Source: Diphasiastrum complanatum
Lineage: Eukaryota > Streptophyta > Lycopodiopsida > Lycopodiales > Lycopodiaceae
Direction of reading: 5' to 3'
DNA length: 64,000 nucleotides
Assembly (NCBI GenBank): GCA_029204225.1
Contig: CM055092.1
Location: forward strand, 73,446,857-73,510,856
Position numbers and translations under genes: made by a program. The notes beneath the pieces are model-generated. The model saw only the letters and a program-made list of their open reading frames with translations. It was not told the DNA's origin and made no database searches. Shown one piece after another: positions 31,966 to 44,085 of this stretch (position 1 is the first letter of the stretch; each line of letters opens with the position of its first letter).

Positions 31966-33448
31966 ATGAATCTAAGATCGGGACGATCAATAGCACAAAG
32001 GGTAACAAATCAAGTACCACACCTTTCCAGATTAGCAGCTGTGCAACAAGAGGCAGAACCGGAACCAGCACCAATGGATCCAATGGGCCAACTCGTACAT
32101 GTTGCTCCCTTGCAAGCAGTTCAGAGAGCACCATGGATGGGAATACCAAAATACGACGGATCATCAGATCCGATCTGATTCCTCCAGATCTATGAGCAAG
32201 CTTGTGAAATCTACGGTGAACGGACACCTGCGGAGAAGCTGATGTTGTTCCATGTCCTTATTGGTAGTGGCTCAGGATTGATTTTTCAACCTGTCAAAGG
32301 AAGAAAAATCCACCTAGGAAGTGGTTAAGGTGGCTCTCATTATGCGCTTTAAACTAAAAAAGTTCCTAGAAGACCTGTTTCCCCTGCTGAGCAAAGTCAA
32401 GATGGGAAAACGAGAAAGGGTCAGGGAGTATATTGAGCGGGTCAAACACTTACGATCCGAGTGCAGTGCAGCCCTAACTCCCGATCATGTGGTGATCATG
32501 TGGTTCCTAGCCAGACTACCACGAAGCATCAGAAGAGAACTAAAACGATGGGAGCAGTACGCTACTTTGCAAGAAGCTATAGAAGATGTCATCAGGGAAG
32601 AGGATGAGGGATTTGATGATGAATATCCATCCACCCATACTCCTATTCTCTCGATTACATCATCATCATCAAATGCATCTGCTCTATCCACCGAACTGCT
32701 GTTGGAGCAAATGACAAAATTACACAAACAACAGATGGAGCAACTTACGGCGTAGTTTGACCAGAAACTGAAGACCTTACAAGGAGCTGTAGCAGTAACG
32801 CCACATCAACCGGAATAAACTAGTTGCAGTATCCAAGACGGGAAAATTTATGGTGTTCAGTGTGCATGCAAAACCATACAGCGAACGAGTGTCCAGTCCT
32901 AAAGCAAAATTTGAGACTGACACATAGATTTTGCCATCTGTGTAATGCAACATCGCATGATATGACATTTTGCCCGTTCAACCCCCGGATTGTTCAACAG
33001 AAAAGAAGTCCTTATCAGACTTCCTATCCTTACCATCAAGGGGCATCCAACGCGGCACCAAGGTACGGCACACCAAATCAACCACAGCGTATGGCCTTAC
33101 CTACTCCACCAGGGCCAGCCAATCAACAAGTGGCCCATGTAAACCTGACAGCAGCAGAACCATAGATGCAAATGCCACCTCAACCTGAGCAGCAGCAATG
33201 GTACAGACCAGATGAATCATTTATGGATCCTGCCATAAATGAATATGTTGTTGCCTCTGCAGCTCAAACTCAGCATCAAGACAAAAGAAATTACGTGCTA
33301 CGGATGCGGCGAAGGATACAGAATTGCAGAATGTCCCTACAAAAGACAATATACATCCTTCTGCCGAGAATGCGGGTATGGGCACTGTTACAAGAATTGT
33401 CCATTCAAACTTGGAACCAGTGCACCTCTGAACTTCATTGCATTATAG
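31966..33448 (+). pseudogene. Gypsy gag with zinc knuckles
   Basis: Starts MNLRSGRSIAQRVTNQ. The gag core has MGIPKYDGSSDP, a TGA in the place of an Arg codon, then FLQIYEQACEIYGERTPAEK. A frame change near 32318 leads to the second half (RVREYIERVKHLRSECSAAL, WFLARLPRSIRRELKRWEQY). Zinc-finger segments follow at 32824 (CSVCMQNHTANEC, CHLCNATSHDMTFC) and 33290 (CYGCGEGYRIAEC, CRECGYGHCYKNC). Several frame changes break it. Confidence 0.85.
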
Positions 33449-33469
33449 CAACCAGCAGTTCCAGCATGG

Positions 33470-34513
33470 ATGCCATCGGAAGGACGACAACTCCACGCTC
33501 CTGTGTTAGCTACTACGCGAGCACAGAAGAGGAAGAAAGTGGCTCTCTCATCACCACCATCGGTCATTGACGACCAACCCTCAACTTCCGCGCCATATCC
33601 GAATGTGAGGAAAGAAAGAAGACAGTACCAGAAAATAAGACACTGGGTACAGAAAGCACAAGCGGAGGAAAAAGAGCAAGAAAGAGATAATCCTACAGAA
33701 CCTCCAGTTGGCGCCAAACAGGAACTGCAAACGGGCTCACCACTGCGCACTGATCAGAATGATCGGTTGCATGAACATGAACCACATTTTTACATGGTGG
33801 AGCCCAAGGAACCACGCACTGAAAGACTCACACTTTTACTGTCAAGTCGTGCTAGTTTACCACTCGGAGAACTATTGCGGATTGCACCACAAGCAAAAAG
33901 CCTTCTAGCTGAATGGGCCAAAGTGGATGAGGATCCAGTAGCGCCTGAGCCCATATATTGTACGGGCTATGAAGAAACAAGTAATGTCCTCCACATCGGA
34001 GCAGCATGGAAAAGTGAGGAACACAACATCACTTTGCCAATCAAACACAAGAGATACGAGGACGAGGCGACAGTGGTAGATGGAGGATCAGGTGTCAATT
34101 TGATCTCCACTACTTTGTACAAAAAATGGGGTTTACAAGGATTGAATCCAGCAAGATTCGCCATCAAGCTAGCAGATCAATCCTGTGTGAAACCAAAAGG
34201 TGTAGTTGTCGATATCCCTATAAAGATAGTAGGCATGCAGTTTGTGATTACTTTTGTAGTCATGGATATACCTGAATTTCCATCTGCATACCGTGTTTTA
34301 CTGGGAAGACCATGGTTGAGGACTGCACAAGTAGTACACAATTGGGGTACAGGAAAACTCACCTTCGAGAACAGAGAGCAGGCTGTAAAGGTTGATCCAA
34401 CCACATGGGCGGTGAAACCTATTGCACCCAAAGCTGATGACGGATCATCCACGACAGATCACACGATTGATCGCCCAAGGGGGGTCACTATCATTCAGAG
34501 ACAGATGTCATGA
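33470..34513 (+). pseudogene. Gypsy aspartic protease region
   Basis: A 347-codon open frame with an N-terminal linker and the retropepsin-like VVDGGSGVNLISTTLYKKWG (active-site Asp in the DGGSG form), KLADQSCVKPKGVV and VLLGRPWLRTAQVV. The protease is intact, but the polyprotein ends here: the expected RT and RNase H (1.5 kb or more) do not follow. Confidence 0.85.
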
Positions 34514-35834
34514 TGTGGACGGATGCATTAGCAACTATTGACTGCCAGGCATGTCAATATGAATCAGATCTAGAACCTAGTACATCTTCACCCAAGTGTT
34601 ACACTATGGACACACCCCTCACATTTGGGGTGAATATGATAAACGTAGCATGGTTGTCAGCGGAACCTACTGAGAACCCAGTGGACGATGATTTGGTCCC
34701 TTGGCAACATGCTCTAACTTATAATAAAGAGATTGAGCTGACTGATGAACAGGTCCTACACCACATGGACCCAGATCGTTACAGAATCAGGAAAGTACCA
34801 ACTCAACCACTCTGCTATGGCGAAGGTCTCAAGGATCGATCCAACCAGCTGATTGCCGGCCAGTTGGGGGTCATTTTGCATCTGACATTATAGTTCGCAA
34901 GATCCTGCAATTAGGATGTTGGTGGCCAACGATTCATAAGGATACGGAGGAATACTTGAAAAAGTGCGATGTGTGCCAAAGGGCAAGGAGATCAACGAGA
35001 TTGAATTACGACTTACTACACCCGGTCTTAGCCCAAGCACCATTCAAAAAGTGGAGATTGGATTACATCAGTCCAATTCACCCTACAACAAGAAGTTCTC
35101 AGGTTCGATACATAATCGTAGCCACAGACTACCTCACCATATGGATCGAAGCCAAGGCGGTAAGAGTAGCTGATACTAGGACCACTGCCAAGTTCCTTTA
35201 TAGAATTATCATTATACGCTTCGGATGCCCGGTGGAGCTAGTCAGCGATCGCGGAAGCCATTTCATCAACAAGACCATCAAGGTCCTATTGGAGGAATTC
35301 TTCGTGATCCACAGAACAAGTACACCTTATTATCCTCATGGTAATGGGCAAGCAGAATCATCCAATAAGATCCTGTGTAGCGTGCTCACGAAAACAATTG
35401 AAGCTAGCAGATCGGATTGGGAATATAAGTTGCATGCTGCACTGTGGGCATTCAGGACAGCATATAAAGGAAACACTGATCAAACACCCTTCTAATTGGT
35501 ATATGGTCAGGATGCTATAATGCCAGTAGAGTTTCATTCATTAAGGATTGCCACCACGCAACGTCTTAATGAGTCCAAATCTCTACAACTACGCCATGAA
35601 GCTCTGCATAAACTCTTTGAAACACGCTTACTAACTGTGCATGCACTGGAAGTTGAAAAGGAAAGACGCAAGGCATGGTATGATCGCAGGATACAAAAGA
35701 AGGATCTTCACTCCGGAGATCTGGTCCTGATTGTTAAAACCAAGGCGATCAAAGGAAAGTTAAAATTCATAAACGAAGGTCCTTATAAAATCAAAGAAAT
35801 TCTTAATCATGGAGCCGTGAATTTGAAAAGGTAG
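34514..35834 (+). pseudogene. Gypsy integrase joined to the protease without RT
   Basis: After a 120-residue linker, the zinc-binding part appears around 34860 (GGHFASDIIVRKILQLGCWW with a frame slip, CDVCQRARRS). The core follows with LDYISPIHP, ELVSDRGSHFINK and NGQAESSNKIL, so D, D and E are all present. A TAA after TDQTPF splits off the C-terminal part (LVYGQDAIMPVEFHS, YDRRIQKKDLHSGDLVL). No reverse transcriptase or RNase H sequence is found anywhere between protease and integrase. Confidence 0.87.
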
Positions 35835-36660
35835 ATGGGACACCATTCGATACACCCATCAACGGTAGCCGGTTGCACAAATATTGGCCACCGTAGTAAG
35901 ATAGGTCCAGATTGGCGATGGCACGTTACGAAAAGCTATTCTACTAAACCATCACCGCTAGATCTAAGAAGGTCAAGCCAAATCAAGCTAGATCCATTCA
36001 GATTCAGCCAGATCTGGCAAGATCGGAAAAATCCATCAGAATCCAAGAAGGATCCAGATCTAGATAGGATCAAGAAGGAAGCAGATCATCAGACTAACTG
36101 ATGGATCTACTACCAAGTATCCATCAAAACTTCCAGAGAACCACCAACAGTTCGATCAAGCATGGATGAAGTTGATTACCAGTTTACAAAAGTTAAAATT
36201 CAGAACATCTCGAGATCTCATCTAAAAACATTGTGAAAGGGCACTTTATTCATGATTTTTTGAGATCCCTTGGGATATAGCTCTTGAAACTTGGACAATC
36301 ACCAGATCTGACTTAGATGCATCCATGAAAATCTCTGCGAGTGTTCCTAATGGAGGAATCATCATTTTTTAGTGTATGCGAGAGCTCCCAGAAGCTGAAT
36401 TTTCAAAACCCTCGTAGAGCCTCAAGATCATCTTACCAACCCTCGCAAGGTGCCTAAATGGAATCAGAGCAGTGAAATTAGCCTGTCTACATGGTCTGAT
36501 TTTGAAAATCCAATCACAAGAATAAGTTGTGGGAGAGATCACTTCCTGCGAGAGTTGAACCCTCACAGACAGCCTGAACCCTCGCAGAACCTTCGCATAG
36601 CAGTCAAATCACCTTCTGAACTCTCGCAGACTTCCCTGAGGTCTTAGAATTTTGTGAAGA
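35835..36660 (+). other. Gypsy 3' non-coding region with GCGAGAG motifs
   Basis: GATCCA/AGATC-rich sequence, then at 36330-36640 at least seven further copies of the GCGAGAGTT/CCCTCGCAGA word seen in the leader. No 3' LTR follows in the expected place. Confidence 0.65.
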
Positions 36661-36992
36661 AGGTGTCTGCCAAAATTTGGGTGGAACTGAACAAGGGAAG
36701 TGGATTTCACCTAATATGCACTCTAAATTCCGTTATATAAGGGCTGAATTCGAGTCATTTGTCACCTTTGCTAGCGAAGCTCTGCCGAAATTTACACAGA
36801 AATTACCAAGTTTTCTGTTTGCGAACAAACTTCTTACTAGCTATCATCTGATCATACTGAACACCGATCTGCATCTGAACTACACTCCTTATCATCCAAC
36901 ACTCGTTATTCACAGGTTTTTGTCGTTTCCACACCCTTTTTCACTTTCCACCGTTTTTTCTACTTTTTCGACCACTAATCATCACTGCTAAC

Positions 36993-38819
36993 ATGGCCTC
37001 CTCATCCTCTGAAGACTCTGGCGCCAAACAGGTGATCTAGCGTGACATCCCCGAGGCCACACAGATTTGGCCTCTACCCTTTGACGCTCTGATCCAACCA
37101 TGGCTACAGATAGCTGGTCCACTTCTAGCGGCAATGGATTTTTACAGTGCTCTTCCATTCTGAGATTAACATGGGCCTCGCCCTTCACGCTTACGCCACC
37201 TGGGACGAGGAAAAGACTCGTTTCCACCTCCTGTACCAAGGTACCACGTAAAATGTCAGGATTAACGCCGACTCAATGGTTACCATTGGCATTATGTCTG
37301 GTGATCGTCAACCCTTCTCCCATTGCAACGCCAAAAGTCTGATCAAACCTTTTGTCACCCAAACCGCACCAAAAATTCCCATACAGACTAATAATGGTTA
37401 CTTGATAGAGGCTATCACGGAACCAGTCATCCAGATGTTTGCGCATCTGTTGAAAAGCTTTCTGATTATTTCAACATTTTGCAAAGACAGAATCCAGTCT
37501 AAGCTGCTGAGTCAGATAGTGGAATCCTTTCTGGAATTCCCTGGTCCCTTTGTTGTGCCATACGACTAGCATAGCTTCCTTATTCGAGAACTAACCAACT
37601 TCATCAAATCTAACAATCGTGAGCGAATCGTAGCAGGCCCCCTGTTGTGTAACTTTGTCTGTGCACTTCTCAAGGCGAAAGTGCGCGGTTTCCAATGCTC
37701 ATCCCTTTTGTCTACTCTCGTGCCACATACTAACTTTTACTCGCCATCTCAAGCATCCACCTCCTCCCAACCTGCAGTTATTAACACAACGGCCAGCAAA
37801 CGAATGCGTGGCACTGCCTCTACATCCACATCTCCACCTGCTACCCGAAGATGCACCTCCACTACCACACTAACCACCCCATCAACAACCGCCACTTCTT
37901 CTTCCGTGCAACCCCCCACTCCGATTTCTGTTGTCGCTATCTCTCTTTCTGTTCCATCCACATCTGTTTCTGTCTCCATCCCCATTTCTTCTATTGTTAC
38001 CACTCCTATTTCTCTTCCAGTATCCACTACTCCATCCATCACCATCGCATCTTCCATCACTCATGTTGCCACCATTGCTTCCATTCAATTCATCCTTCTG
38101 ATTCTCAATTGTCTCCCGACACTCTGGCGTGGATGCAAGTCATCAATTTTTCACCCCCACGCCAGACACTTTCTGCTCCATCCTCACCTTCTTCCATACT
38201 CCACACCACCTTCTAGTTCCCTTCTATTCCTCCCATCCTCTCATTCGGACAAACGATCCTCACTCATGTTTCCACAGTTGCTTCTCAAACCCCATCCGCT
38301 TCACCAACAAAGGTTGCCGACGGCAACCAACCGTTGTCTGATGACGCATTTGTCCAAACAATATTTGCACCATCACCAGATCGGGCTGATCCTACCGTCC
38401 CAAATGGCATCAGGTCCAATGAGAACCTGATAGAAGACAATGATGACAGTACTCCACAAGTCATTGGGGTCGATACAACACAAGCCCATGCCAGTGCCAG
38501 TGTATCGGCTACTCCCACAGATCTAACGATGGCGTACCAAACTCTGGGGAAATACATCCTGGATGCGGTAGCGGCCAAAGCCATTCTGGAAAGTAGGGTA
38601 CTACATCTGGCGACGAGTAACACACAACTGCGAGTAGAACTCACCAAGCTGCAGCAAGAACTGATTTTGGCTCAACAACATGAACAAGCAGGGCACCAGG
38701 AGATTGCCAAGCTACAGCAGAAGGAGGAAGGCCTCAACAACTATATCCAAAGCCTCTCCAAAGCGTTGACAGAGGCATCCACGAAGGTGTGGGAGCTTCA
38801 ATCTGAAACGTCCCAATGA
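36993..38819 (+). pseudogene. Family X, copy 2 (N-terminal two-thirds)
   Basis: Starts at ACATGG (MASSSSEDSGAKQ), about 250 bp after TATATAAGG near 36735. Domain 1 has QTNNGYLIEAITEPVIQMFA and SFLIRELTNFIKSNNRERI, matching copy 1 (KTNDGYLI, SFLVKEL). The Ser/Thr/Pro linker (37740-38080) and a coiled coil (38530-38819; LRVELTKLQQELILAQQHEQ) follow. Stops or frame changes lie near 37036, 37160, 37247, 37567 and 38090. The C-terminal domain is missing, because Copia C sequence begins right after. Confidence 0.6.
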
Positions 38820-38859
38820 CTTGCTCCCATCTAGGCGCAACTAAGCTTCAGCAGGTTCT

Positions 38860-39235
38860 TGAATTGGTTGATGTGATTTTACAGGGAATCACCATTCGCC
38901 ATCTTGAGGGAGTAAAATTTTTTTCTGACATGTAGCTTGGAAGCTATATCTCGCACTTCATATAATGTGCTCAAGATGTCTCAAACTTCTTTGGATGTTT
39001 GGACTTCGGATACATGGCCGATCTGAGTATTTGAAATGTTGAGGATGATCAGCGCAAATGTATTTCTGTCCTTTAACTTTCATCTGGAGATTGCTTCGAG
39101 TTTCCCTTCTGCACCTGTAACAACGTCATACGATTCCTTAGCCATTAGCACTGTTTTCATTATAAATTTTCACAGATGGTAATTGGCTCCATCAAACTTG
39201 TCCATGATAGGACTGGCTTTCCCTTGGGAATCCAT
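38860..39235 (-). pseudogene. Copia C gag fragment
   Basis: From Met at 39235 (MDSQGKASPIMDKFDGANYH) through MKTVLMAKESYDVVTGAEGK and LNISNTQIGHVSEVQTSKEV, a UBN2-type gag with three in-frame stops. It is cut at the left by the end of family X copy 2. Confidence 0.82.
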
Positions 39236-39378
39236 GTGAAAGATTAGTCTAGGTGATAGGAATAACTATCAGTGACTTAAGTATAAAAATCTGTGCTAAA
39301 TTACAAAACAAGAAGACAATTACTCTATCAGCTAGTAGAGTATTGTTACTGTGAAAGCCTATCAGGCTACAGAAAATA

Positions 39379-40488
39379 GCTCTGATACCATGTTGGAAAG
39401 AGGGGTGTGAAACGAAGATAGCTCGAAAAGAAACGAACTCGAATGGAAATTGTTCGTGTGCAGCGGAATAAGCTATCTCACTCTTTTCTTAAGCATGACT
39501 ACGCCTATCAGACTCAAACAGAACATTAGTGATAGAAATCATGTTCGATCTGATTACGTAGCCAAACATTAAGCATCAAGAGATCAGAAAGATAATTTGT
39601 CGCGAACAGCTAGACAAATTATTAGTCACAAATTGTTCGCGAAAAGCAGAGACTGATAATCAATCGCGAATTAGTCGCAAAAGACAAGACTAAATATTAG
39701 TCGCAAACAACTAGACTAATAATAAGTCGCGAATAGCAGACTACCAGATTAAGTAATAAGAAAGCCAGACAGAATGTAGAAAAGCATTACAATATTGACA
39801 CAAATCTGAATGTTGAACAAATAGAGCTATAATCAGATTAAGTATAGCGAAATATACATGTCAATAATGCAGGTGAGCACAAGACAATAGCGGACCAAAC
39901 CGCATGCTTCACAAAGCTAATCACACTATCTGTAAAGGTGATGAACCTCTTACTGACAATACATTTGGAAGAAAAGAATTAATGTGTGAAAGCATCTACA
40001 ATGTCTATCTTTGATTATCATTGATATTTCGTTCTAATGTCGTTGTTATGCTTCACACTTCTCTCTGAATACACATATGGTATTCAATATATATACATAA
40101 TTTTTACAGGTGTGCAGATGAAGAAAGTACAAAAGTGGATGTGCTGTCTGTGGGAGATCGTGGGTGGCTGCTGTCGTTGTCAAATCTGATTACAAAGTGC
40201 ATGGGATGAGCGTTAGAAGGGCCGCGACGTCAGCCTTGCTGAAATTAACGTTGATGAAAATGCGACACTTTGACAAATGCCTTAAAAACTGATTTACAAG
40301 GTACCTTTGCTTTTCCATTAGGGCACCTTTAGCATTTATAGGGCAGTGTCATCTTTTTCACCTGTCACAAATCATGTGTAAAAATACAGTGTCGCCTTTT
40401 TTGCCTGTGAAAAATTTACTTATGCAGATAGTCGAATTTTATTCGCCTGTCTTATTTTACATGTAAATATGCAAACTGTGCGACAACA
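39379..40488 (-). mobile_element. Copia C primer site and 5' LTR
   Basis: The PBS complement GCTCTGATACCA (39379-39390) abuts an LTR at 39391-40488 that runs TGTTGGAAAG...CGACAACA on the plus strand. Inside, 39595-39745 has tandem words TAATAAGTCGCGAAT and TTAGTCGCAAA. It is related to the LTR at 59179-60106. Confidence 0.78.
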
Positions 40489-40647
40489 CAAGTAAAATAC
40501 AGCAGCATGAATGGAGGCATATTAACATAGGATTTAGGAGAGTAGAGGAGAAAAATTCAATATCTTTGAGATCAACAAGAAATCTTACACAAAGCCCACC
40601 TATTACACTCATATCTAGATCCGATATTATTTTATTTACAGTAGAGG

Positions 40648-41278
40648 TCATATCCTCATCATGGGTGGATGGAATAGAAGGGAGGGAGGCCAAACTACTT
40701 GTGTAGTCAAGGGTGGTGGGAGGAGAAGAATGTCGGGTAGACTGGAGTGATGGTCCAACCACAGGACGAACGATAGGAGGGGGGATGGTGATTGGGTGGG
40801 GCTGAGTAGTCTGGCAGGCTTGGTGGGCTTGGTTTGCTTTATCTTCTTTCGTTGAGGAACAGACCCTCTCTTTGTAGGTGGTGGCCTAGAGGTGAAGTCA
40901 CTCTTAAAAACTTGATCGTATGTACTCCTCAGCCTCATGACAAGGTGCATGTCCTGAGGCATGAGGGTAACTCTCTTGGCGTGCACAGTGCAGAGAGTAG
41001 AGTCCTCATAGAATTTAACCTGGAAGTCCTCATAGGCAGTATGGAGGGCTTGTAGGGTTGTTATGTTCCAGCGAACACCTTGTTACTAACCTCATAAACC
41101 TATAGAAAGGCGCATGAGAAATTAGGAGATTAGTTGTCTTCTGTAATCTCCTAATATCCCTTAGCCATGGTCTTCTAGGATGACCTACTCTCCTACCAGT
41201 TTCAACTGCCCTTCCTATAGGAGGACGAGGAGGCAGGACAAATGTAGACAGTCGTGCTGCCTGCTTGGTACGGGCCGT
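40648..41278 (-). pseudogene. Divergent histone H3-like gene, copy 2
   Basis: From 41278 the minus strand reads T-ARTKQAARLST; the H3 start Met codon is ACG here. A non-canonical Pro-rich tail follows, then WLRDIRRLQKTTNLLISHAP and FYRFMRLVTR (alpha-N/alpha-1). A +1 frame change comes next, then VRWNITTLQALHTAYEDF and YEDSTLCTVHAKRVTLMPQD, matching H3 alpha-2, loop 2 and alpha-3 ([20 protein letters not shown]), and MHLVMRLRSTY. Loop 1 is about five residues shorter than canonical. The RW before alpha-2 resembles CENH3 rather than RFQSSA. A 40-60-residue Pro/Lys-rich C-terminal extension follows (PPPTKRGSVPQRKKIKQTKP), unlike H3. It is head-to-head with Y2 across a 780-bp spacer. Confidence 0.85.
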
Positions 41279-41551
41279 TTCAAGGTATAATATCGCTATG
41301 ACGTGCCAGAAAGACAGAAAGATGGGTATCGGCGATAGCGAGCGCATGATGGCAATATAGAAGATGGCGTATCACTACGATGCGTGGGGAGACAAGAGCA
41401 ATGGGAATCAGAGAGAACGAGTGCGTGGTGGCGATATGTGATATGCGACAGAGAAAATCAAAGGGCAGGGGTGCTAGGGAACTACAGAATCGGAAACCCA
41501 AAAATGAGACGAAAACTTTCTTATATACTGCTCGAATGTCATAATCATAGT

Positions 41552-41759
41552 CACACGTGTGATGTGACACGCACCTTTTTCCACACGTGTGATAACACAT
41601 GTCGTCTGGATTGCCCACATGTCCTATTATAACTGGTCTGTACAATTGTATGGCTGGCTTGCACGTGCAAGGACACGTGTCATGACGTGGACCATGCACG
41701 TGTCAGTTGGCCGTCTTCTCCCACACGTGTGATGTGACACGCACCTTTTTCCACACGTG
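41552..41759. promoter_or_regulatory. CACGTG (G-box) cluster 2, seven hexamers
   Basis: CACGTG begins at 41554, 41584, 41662, 41674, 41697, 41724 and 41754, with another at 42002. A 38-bp block (CACACGTGTGATGTGACACG and following) is repeated exactly at 41552 and 41722. A second word, TATCGCYATSACGTGCC, occurs at 41291, 41904 and 41993 with looser inverted copies between. Confidence 0.72.
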
Positions 41760-41820
41760 CGGCTATTTTGACTTCACGTTTTCCAAAACTCGTGTACGGT
41801 TCAGATCTTCTGAATTAGAG

Positions 41821-41830
41821 TATATATAAG
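41821..41830 (+). promoter_or_regulatory. TATA box for gene Y2
   Basis: TATATATAAG, 60 bp after the CACGTG cluster and 229 bp before the Y2 start, almost the same geometry as Y1 (226 bp). Confidence 0.6.
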
Positions 41831-42058
41831 AGCATCATTTCTGGAATTCAGTTTTGCATATCGAGGCTAGAAAACCGACCTGTTCCCAAAGCAGGACATA
41901 CCTATATCGCTACCATGTGCCCAACTAACATCCATGCAGTACCACTGCTCTCCTGGCACGTAGTTCTGATATCCCGAATCTGGTAGCCTGTATATCGCCA
42001 TCACGTGCCATTTACTACACCCATTAGGTCCCCCTGCTGATCGGCGTCTCATATAGAT

Positions 42059-43013
42059 ATGGCTTTCTCGTCTACCAGTTCGAGAGCTCAGTTCCTTCCT
42101 TGTTGATGCTGGGGTTAGCGACAGACGGGCTCATTCTATGTCCTATTTCAATATGAAGTTTGACATAGAGAGATTTGTCATTGAGTACAGAGAAGTTTTT
42201 CCCAAACTGTACCAAGATTTCTATGACTGCTTGCAACAGGGTAGCCTTCTGATGGACAGCCTAAGATTTGTGCATTTCACCGATTTGACTCATGCTCAGC
42301 CTAGTTCCAAACAAAGGCATGATCGTAAGTTTACCAAACTTACTGATCTGTTTAAACATGTCATATCATGTGAGGAACACAATCATATATGTTGCTTCGT
42401 TTAGGAGGGTATGGCCTTTGTGTTTTTCATATCTGCTCTTATTCCTGATGAGGCAGAATCTTTTGGGTCATCCATGATTGGTTTGTCTGCCCCTACTACT
42501 CTTGTAGCTTCAGAGGTTTCCATTACTGATGAGGTTTTAGGTGATGTAGAGGAGTCCAGGCAAGCACAGCAGTACGATCCTGCCAAGGCCCGTTCTTTGT
42601 CTATCTCTCCCTTATCTACCGTAAACGAGATTGACCATAACATAACCCTGGTGGACATCCATGTGTACCATATGGACAACATTCCATTCTTTTCCATTAG
42701 CGATATCGGAGATGTAATGGATCTCAGAGAAGATGAGATATCATCTCTTATGTCAAGAATGATATTTGAATTTAATGATTTTATTGACTTTGATGATGAC
42801 AACCTCATAGATGGCATCGACTATGAGGACCAAGAATAATGGGCAAGTGGCATAGATGCCCTCCAAAGGATGCTATCTGAGAGCAGGGCATATGAGGCTA
42901 ATATGCCAAGTGAGGAGGAGTTTTTGGCTTTTCAAAAAAAGTATCCTCCAACTCTCATATATATGTGTATCGAACTTGAGCCCGTCTATAAAACCATTGG
43001 AATAGCTAAATGA
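42059..43013 (+). pseudogene. Acidic protein gene Y2
   Basis: ATG at 42059 (MAFSSTSSRAQF, compare Y1 MASSSGSSRDSD). One early frame change is followed by MSYFNMKFDIERFVIEYREV, MDSLRFVHFTDL and FTKLTDLFK. There is an in-frame TAG at ~42402, then FVFFISALIPDEAE, LREDEISSLMSRMIFEFNDF and DFDDDNLIDGIDYEDQE, a TAA at 42838, and an in-frame tail (MPSEEEFLAFQKKYPPT) to TGA 43011-43013. It aligns with Y1 from end to end. Three lesions make it a pseudogene, but two of the three are single nonsense codons in otherwise open frame. Confidence 0.65.
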
Positions 43014-44085
43014 TGTAACTATTTTTTGAGCATGTTCCACCATGTTGTGTATTTCGATGAAATGTTGCTCTTGCCTGCCAATGTGATTTCTCCATTCCTT
43101 GTGAGGACCATATACTCAAACTACCATACTTTTTAACAAAAATGATGCATGATGTCTTAGTATGTGCTGCAATATCAAAGATTTATGCATTGGTTAGAAA
43201 ATTATGCATTGGTTAGAAAAATATGCATCGGTTAGAATCTATCAAGCAAGTTATACTAAAATTATAAAATTGTAAGACATTGTTCAAATGTATCTTACCA
43301 TGTAGTGGGTGATGTGATCTGAGCCCCAAGCCACCCGAACTGCATCTCCAATAGGAGTGCATCTGCATATGAAATTGTGTCTTTTCTAAGCACTTCAACC
43401 ATATTATCGAGCTTTTTCCAAACTTCAACCTTCTTAGCTCTTGTTGTTCCTTTACCTTCAAAGTCTTGTGTTGCAGAAATAACATCTTTCCAATCCTATC
43501 ACAATAAAGAAGATCATTAGCACAAGCTTTCATCCTTCTAATCCACAAAAACACCCAATGGTAAAATAGGAGATCATTAAGATCCTCTAGGTAGGTTCCA
43601 TTTCCATTGTTCCTCTCCCTTGAGAAGATTAGCCTCAAGAGGAGAAGATTTAGTGCTCAAGGAGCCTAAATAACCCTAGAAAGGCTAAGATCCAATTTCT
43701 TAACAAACTAAATGTGTCCACCCAGGTCTAGGTGCCCTACCTAACCCTCTTCAAAAGCTTATTACTTTCAACCAAATGGAATGCAACTGATTGCTTCAAA
43801 AACTAGACAACACTAGCTTTAAAACATGAAAGCTATTTAGCAAGATTTTTGGATCAAACATGAAAGAGAACTCTCAAACGGAAATTGAATGTTCCTCACA
43901 CGTGTCTGAGCACCTAGTTCCATATAGTACCAGGTCAGACCCAATCAATGCCCTATTGATCTCTCTTTTTTTTTTTTCCAAGATTGAACAAGATAGCTAG
44001 GAAAATGAATCTTGACAATTTTTAGCTCAATATTGGTGGAAAATTTTCATAGTAATGGATGGAAATGCATGGTAACCTTAGGTAG
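43014..44085. other. Stretch with only an unidentified minus frame
   Basis: A 141-codon minus frame at 43638-43213 (MKACANDLLYCDRIGKMLFL, VKEQQELRRLKFGKSSIIWL) has no recognised domain and may be chance or an old repeat. The rest is A/T-rich Copia-leader-like sequence. Confidence 0.35.

Noticed and set aside
37749-38088. Asp/Gly/Val-rich minus frames
   Set aside because: Antisense shadows of the Ser/Thr/Pro linker in family X copy 2.
41867-42052. 61-codon minus frame near the Y2 promoter
   Set aside because: Covers TATCGC repeat words and the leader of Y2; no domain.
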